Below, piece by piece: positions 59,282 to 64,000 of a stretch of 64,000 nucleotides of DNA (position 1 is the first letter of the stretch; every line of letters starts with the position of its first letter). This DNA is from Caldimicrobium sp. (lineage in GTDB: Bacteria; Desulfobacterota; Thermodesulfobacteria; Thermodesulfobacteriales; Thermodesulfobacteriaceae), in the NCBI GenBank assembly GCA_025060015.1, contig JANXDB010000020.1:1-64000 (forward strand). The letters run 5' to 3'. A program made the translations under genes and the position numbers. The notes under the pieces were generated by a model. It saw only the letters and a program-made list of their open reading frames with translations. It had not been told where the DNA came from and searched no databases.

Positions 59282-61158
59282 GAGAACTTTTTTACATAAC
59301 CACTCCTATATACTATGTGAACAGTTATCCCCACTTAGGACACAGTTACACCACCATTCTTGTTGATACCTTGGCAAGGTTTTATCGCCTAAAGAATTTT
59401 GAAGTCTTTTTCTTAACAGGAACTGATGAACATGGAGATAAAATAGTAAAGGCCTCAGCGGAAAAGGGTAAAGATCCCCAAGAATTTGTAGATGAAATCG
59501 CCTCAGCTTTTAAGCACACCTGGGATTCCTTGGGAATAGAATACAATAACTTCATAAGAACCACCTCTTTGGAGCATAAAAAAACAGTGCAACATCTGCT
59601 GCAAACCCTTTATGAAAAGGGAGAGTTTTACTTTGATGAGTATGAAGGTGCCTATTGTTTTGGTTGTGAGAGATTTTTAACCTCCAAAGAACTTGATGAA
59701 AATGGCCTTTGCAGGGATCATAAGCGCCCTCCGGTTCATCTGAGAGAGAAAAATTACTTTTTTCCCTTGGAGAAATATCGATCCTGGTTAAAGGATTATC
59801 TTTACAAGGAAGATCTTATCTATCCACGCTTTTACAAGGAAGAAGTGCTAAATCTCTTAGAGGATCCCTTGCCACCTCTTTGCATCTCCAGACCCAAGAG
59901 CAGGCTTTCCTGGGGTATAGAACTTCCCTTCGACCCTGATTTTGTCACCTATGTGTGGTTTGATGCTCTACTCAATTATCTTTCTGGCATTGGATATCCC
60001 CATCATCCTCAATGGCAGGCCTACTGGGAAAGAGCCCATCATGTTATTGCCAAGGACATTCTCAAGCCCCATGCTATATACTGGCCCATCATGCTAAAAG
60101 CCATGGGGCTTCCGGTCTATAAAAAACTCTATGTTCATGGTTACTGGCTTCAACAAAAACACAAAATGTCAAAATCTCTTGGCAATGTGATAGATCCCCT
60201 GGAGGTCTCTGGTAAATTCGGAAGAGATGCCTTGAGATACTATCTTTTACGAGAGATGGCCTTTGGCTACGATGCAGAGTTTGATTTAAACCATTTTCTG
60301 GTGAGATATAATTCCGATTTAGCCAACGATTACGGAAATCTCATTTTTAGAACCCTAAATCTTATGGAAAAACACTTTCAGGGCAAGGTGCCTCCCTATG
60401 GTGACCTTTTGTCTGAGGACTTAGAATTCAGAAAGACCTCAGAAAAAGCTTTGGATAGATACTTCAAACTCTTTGAGGATTTACAGTTTCATCTAGCCTT
60501 GGAAGAACTATGGCAGGCCATTCGCTTTGCCAATGTTTACATTGATAAGACTGCTCCTTGGAAGGCTATTAAAGAGGGTAACAGGAGACGTGCTGGAACC
60601 GTCCTTAGAAACTTACTTTCAGCAATCAAAAGTTTTGCCATAGCTCTCTATCCCATTTTACCTGATACTTCAGGACTTTTACTTAGAAACCTCTCCCAGG
60701 AGATTTCAGATCTTGACTTTACAACCTGTTACAATTGGGAACTTCCTAAGGAAGGAACATCGGTTGCAAAGGGACAACCCCTTTTTCCAAGAATAGAAAA
60801 GGAGGCGCAGGAGGAACCAATGAAGGAAGAACAAGTAGAGTTATACTCCATAGAGGAATTTCATAAATGGGATCTCCGAGTAGGAAAGATAGTGGCAGCT
60901 GAAAAAATAGCAGGTGCCGATAAACTTCTTAAATTAGAGGTCTCCTGTCCAGAGAGGAGGCAAATTGTCTCTGGCATAGCCCAATATTACAGACCAGAGG
61001 ATCTAATAGGTAAAGAGGTGATTCTGGTTATGAACTTAAAGCCGGCAAAGATAAGGGGGGTCCTTTCAGAGGGAATGCTACTTGCTGCCCATGACGAAAG
61101 AGGTCTAACTCTGGTTATACCTGAGAGAGAAGTTTCTCCAGGTGCCAAGGTATCATAG
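59269..61158 (+). CDS. metG: Methionyl-tRNA synthetase
   Basis: TTPIYYVNSYPHLGHSYTTILVDTLARF, HKMSKSLGNVIDP, C-terminal tRNA-binding domain (KWDLRVGKIVAAEKIAGADKLLKLEV). Confidence 0.97.
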   Translation: MAGMRELFYITTPIYYVNSYPHLGHSYTTILVDTLARFYRLKNFEVFFLTGTDEHGDKIVKASAEKGKDPQEFVDEIASAFKHTWDSLGIEYNNFIRTTSLEHKKTVQHLLQTLYEKGEFYFDEYEGAYCFGCERFLTSKELDENGLCRDHKRPPVHLREKNYFFPLEKYRSWLKDYLYKEDLIYPRFYKEEVLNLLEDPLPPLCISRPKSRLSWGIELPFDPDFVTYVWFDALLNYLSGIGYPHHPQWQAYWERAHHVIAKDILKPHAIYWPIMLKAMGLPVYKKLYVHGYWLQQKHKMSKSLGNVIDPLEVSGKFGRDALRYYLLREMAFGYDAEFDLNHFLVRYNSDLANDYGNLIFRTLNLMEKHFQGKVPPYGDLLSEDLEFRKTSEKALDRYFKLFEDLQFHLALEELWQAIRFANVYIDKTAPWKAIKEGNRRRAGTVLRNLLSAIKSFAIALYPILPDTSGLLLRNLSQEISDLDFTTCYNWELPKEGTSVAKGQPLFPRIEKEAQEEPMKEEQVELYSIEEFHKWDLRVGKIVAAEKIAGADKLLKLEVSCPERRQIVSGIAQYYRPEDLIGKEVILVMNLKPAKIRGVLSEGMLLAAHDERGLTLVIPEREVSPGAKVS

Positions 61159-61167
61159 GTAGATTTT

Positions 61168-61782
61168 ATGCATAGATTTAATCCCTTTGAGATATCCTTT
61201 GAAACACTTCTTGAAATTTGCAAAGAGCGACATGGCCATCTCTGCGCAGGACAGGTTATTGGTGCAAGATTATCTCTTCTCGGCCTTCAACTGATCGGAA
61301 TAAAAGATCCCCATGGGGAAGACAGAAAAAAGTTTTTAGTCTTTGTGGAGATTGATCGCTGTGCAACCGATGCTATTCAAACAGTAACAGGAGCTACACT
61401 TGGCAAGCGAACAATGAAATACCTTGATTATGGGATAATGGCTGCAACCTTTCTCAATCTGGAGACCAATAAAGCCTTTCGAATTATGGCTAAAGAATCT
61501 GCTAAAGAGAAGGCCAAAGAATACTTCCCTGAAATTGAGACACCTGCATTAAGAGAGCTCTTGGCTTATAAAATAATGCCAGTAGATGATCTTTTTGAGG
61601 TGGAAGAAGTAATTGTAAGGCTTAATGATTGTGATTTACCCGGCAAACCCAAAAAAAAGGTAATTTGTGCTAAATGTCAAGTGGTCATTAGAGACGGAAA
61701 GGAGGTTTATGTGGAGGATAAGCCCTACTGTAAGCTATGCGCTGGTTTAAGCTACTTTGAGAGGAAAAGTGCCCATGGGTAA
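61168..61782 (+). CDS. FmdE-family protein with C-terminal zinc ribbon
   Basis: RHGHLCAGQVIGARLSLLGLQLIG...RCATDAIQTVTGATLGKRTMKYLDYGIMAATF...CAKCQVVIRDGKEVYVEDKPYCKLCAG. Confidence 0.88.
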   Translation: MHRFNPFEISFETLLEICKERHGHLCAGQVIGARLSLLGLQLIGIKDPHGEDRKKFLVFVEIDRCATDAIQTVTGATLGKRTMKYLDYGIMAATFLNLETNKAFRIMAKESAKEKAKEYFPEIETPALRELLAYKIMPVDDLFEVEEVIVRLNDCDLPGKPKKKVICAKCQVVIRDGKEVYVEDKPYCKLCAGLSYFERKSAHG

Positions 61783-62152
61783 AGTTTTTGAACTGGAAAT
61801 TGAGACAACAAACAAAGAAGAGATAATAGATATTACCTCTGAGATTGAATACATAGTCGAACAAAGGGATATCGAAGAGGGTATGATATGTCTGTATGTG
61901 CCTCATACCTCTGCAGCGGTGACAATTCATCGTAAGCTTGATGACCCCAAAAAGCCTCGTCTACCTGAACTCTTAGAAAAGGTCAATCCTGAAGAAGAGG
62001 CTAGTCCCTATACCAAAGCAGCCCTCGTTGCCCCAACAGAGATCCTTGTGGTTAAAGATAGAAAAGTTATTCTTGGTAGCAACCAGAGAATATATCTCTA
62101 TGAATTTAACGGGCCAAAGAAGAGAAGAATGTTCATGTACATAAGCGATTAA
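61757..62152 (+). CDS. YjbQ/UPF0047-family protein
   Basis: IEEGMICLYVPHTSAAVTIHR...GSNQRIYLYEFNGPKKRRMFMYI. Confidence 0.92.
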   Translation: MRGKVPMGKVFELEIETTNKEEIIDITSEIEYIVEQRDIEEGMICLYVPHTSAAVTIHRKLDDPKKPRLPELLEKVNPEEEASPYTKAALVAPTEILVVKDRKVILGSNQRIYLYEFNGPKKRRMFMYISD

Positions 62153-62496
62153 CCTGGAGGCCAATCCATAGGTCTTCCTGCTAACACATGAAAGTGTATG
62201 TGAAAAACAGTTTGTCCTGCCTCTTCTTTGCAGTTTGTGACTACTCTGAAACCCTTTTCATCAAATCCTAAATCCCGTGCCACTCTGTTTATTACAGTGT
62301 AGATGTGACCTATTAACTCCTTGTCCCTCTCCTCTAATTCAAGAAGGGTGGAGATGTGTTTTTTGGGGATAACGAGGATGTGAAAGGGCGCCTGAGGATT
62401 AATATCATGAAAGGCAAGCACCTTTTCATCTTCATAGACTTTCTTGGCAGGTATTTCCCCATTAACAATCTTACAGAAAATACAATTCATACCCAC
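62149..62496 (-). CDS. HIT-family (HinT-like) hydrolase
   Basis: CIFCKIVNGEIPAKKVYEDEKVLAFHDINPQAPFHILVIPKKHI...GQTVFHIHFHVLAGR. Confidence 0.96.
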   Translation of the reverse strand: MGMNCIFCKIVNGEIPAKKVYEDEKVLAFHDINPQAPFHILVIPKKHISTLLELEERDKELIGHIYTVINRVARDLGFDEKGFRVVTNCKEEAGQTVFHIHFHVLAGRPMDWPPG

Positions 62497-62529
62497 CCCC
62501 GCTGATAAGTATATTCTCTATTCTCTATT

Positions 62530-62724
62530 CTAAACGAGGGGTTTTAAAATTTCAATAGCCTCCATAAGTTTTTTTGCAGCTTGCCTTATGGCTGAGGACA
62601 AGGCTTGTCCACCCTCGTGAGAGGATGCCTTCTCCGCTAAATCTTCAAACTCTTTAGCATGTTCTTCCGTATGCTCAATAAAGTGTTTCAAGATATGCTT
62701 AATCTTATCCAATTCAGTCATCAT
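62530..62724 (-). CDS. Small helical hypothetical protein
   Basis: 64-aa His/Glu-rich ORF with RBS (gaggagggg) upstream. Confidence 0.6.
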   Translation of the reverse strand: MMTELDKIKHILKHFIEHTEEHAKEFEDLAEKASSHEGGQALSSAIRQAAKKLMEAIEILKPLV

Positions 62725-63065
62725 AGGTCCCCTCCTCTTTTTAAAAAATCCGTATCAAAATCATAGTGAAATTATTTCAGAAATAAATCAATATGAAATT
62801 TTATTCACAAAAGAGTACTATGACATGATAGTATCTAACTTGGAATATCATGCTGTGGTCTTAACATTTTGAATAGGTTACTGGATGCGCTACTTAGAAC
62901 TATACTCAAGTTTACTAGGTTGATAAACGAGCTAAAGGAGAGAAAAAGGTGGTATTGGAAGCTTTTTGCCTGTGCATGGCACAAAAGTTAATAAATAAAG
63001 AGTGCTGAATTGATATAAATTTTCTTTCTTGAGCTTCAAGAAAAGTTTATTAAAATATCCTTAAT

Positions 63066-63722
63066 ATGTTTACAGGTATCATTGAAGGAAGAGGTAGGAT
63101 CAGGACCCTACAACCACAGGGGCAAGGCATGTATGTGGAGATCGAAAGCGAGGTTCCTCTAACTGATACAAAAGTAGGTGATAGTATAGCTGTTGACGGC
63201 ATTTGCCTTACAGCCAATACTGTATCTCCTAAGGGATTTTCTGCCCACATCTCCCCAGAGACACTATCAAGGACAACCTTTAAGCTCAAAAAACCAGGAG
63301 AATATGTAAATCTGGAAAGGGCTTTACGCCTGGGTGACCCCATTGGAGGACACCTAGTCTCGGGACATGTGGATGGAATAGCCAAAATTAATAAGCTCTC
63401 CTTGGTTGGTTATTATTATCTTCTTGAAATTGACCTTCCCAGGGAGTTTAGCTACTATCTCGTTCCAAAGGGATCCATAGCCATTGATGGTATAAGCTTA
63501 ACGATAAACGAGGTAGTGGACTGTTTAATTAAGCTCATGATAATTCCTCACACTTATAAAGTTACCACTCTCTCCCTAAAAAGAGAGGGAGACTTAGTTA
63601 ACTTTGAGATAGATCTGATTGCCAAGATGGTCTATAGGTTGGTAAAGCCCTATCTCAGAGAGGAAAGTAAAGAAAGCTCTTCTATAACCATTGAATTTCT
63701 TAGAAACCATGGTTTTGCCTAA
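63066..63722 (+). CDS. ribE: Riboflavin synthase alpha subunit
   Basis: MFTGIIEGRGRI, VGDSIAVDGICLTA, LGDPIGGHLVSGHVDGIA, IDGISLTINEV. Confidence 0.95.
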   Translation: MFTGIIEGRGRIRTLQPQGQGMYVEIESEVPLTDTKVGDSIAVDGICLTANTVSPKGFSAHISPETLSRTTFKLKKPGEYVNLERALRLGDPIGGHLVSGHVDGIAKINKLSLVGYYYLLEIDLPREFSYYLVPKGSIAIDGISLTINEVVDCLIKLMIIPHTYKVTTLSLKREGDLVNFEIDLIAKMVYRLVKPYLREESKESSSITIEFLRNHGFA

Positions 63723-63754
63723 AAGTTATATAAAACAATTAGGAGGAGACAGCG

Positions 63755-64000
63755 ATGCGGCTTAATCCAGAGAGGGATATTGTAGAGCAATTAGCCTTAA
63801 AACTTTTAGTGAGCGCAAGGACAGCACCCAAAGCCAGAGGGCAGGATGATCTGGTTCTGGGTCTAGTCACAGAAAAGGATGAATTGGAGAGAATTGCTCA
63901 AGAGATGGAAAAAATAGCTGAAAGAGGAGAGGCCTTTAAGTTTTTCAAAAGGGATGCAGATAACCTGAGAAACTCAGAGGCTTTGGTTCTGATCTCTCTT
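63755..64000 (+). CDS. Partial CDS (3' end outside window): DUF2148-like protein
   Basis: ATG at 63755 after aggagga; MRLNPERDIVEQLALKLLVSARTAPKARGQDDLVLGLVTEKDELERIAQEMEKIAERGEAFKFFKRDADNLRNSEALVLISL. Confidence 0.8.
   Translation, partial: MRLNPERDIVEQLALKLLVSARTAPKARGQDDLVLGLVTEKDELERIAQEMEKIAERGEAFKFFKRDADNLRNSEALVLISL

Noticed and set aside
62730-63060. Region upstream of ribE checked for an FMN riboswitch
   Set aside because: No AGGGGCAGGGTGAAATTCCC-like conserved core is present.

Overview
The window looks like ordinary chromosome of a thermophilic, probably sulfidogenic Desulfobacterota/Thermodesulfobacteria-type bacterium. That placement is inferred from DsrC, desulfoferrodoxin/rubredoxin/flavodiiron genes, a branched-polyamine synthase and siroheme decarboxylase. 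Most of it is housekeeping: queF, ftsH, pfk, hisD, purL, rpsT, argS, pdxA, dnaK/grpE, nadC, pheST-ihf, rplT/rpmI, rpsP-khpA-rimM-trmD, efp, moaA, metG and ribE, plus tRNA-Ala(CGC) and initiator tRNA-fMet. The least ordinary regions are: (i) a 9-kb cbb3 oxidase/copper-assembly locus (17.7-26.5 kb) containing three small membrane ORFs missed by the ORF track and a single-heme CcoP; (ii) a degraded region (13.0-14.6 kb) with a ~400-bp IS3-family remnant keeping both inverted repeats and a truncated cytochrome bd-like oxidase fragment; (iii) an oxygen-defence cluster (42-45 kb) with a rubredoxin missed by the track; (iv) a predicted branched-polyamine synthase next to an EF-P with an atypical tip loop; (v) a near-perfect 42-bp tandem repeat coding for coiled coil at the left edge. 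I found no CRISPR array, prophage, or convincing wholly new multi-gene system. The best leads are the small-protein and NosL content of the cbb3 locus and the EF-P/BpsA pair.
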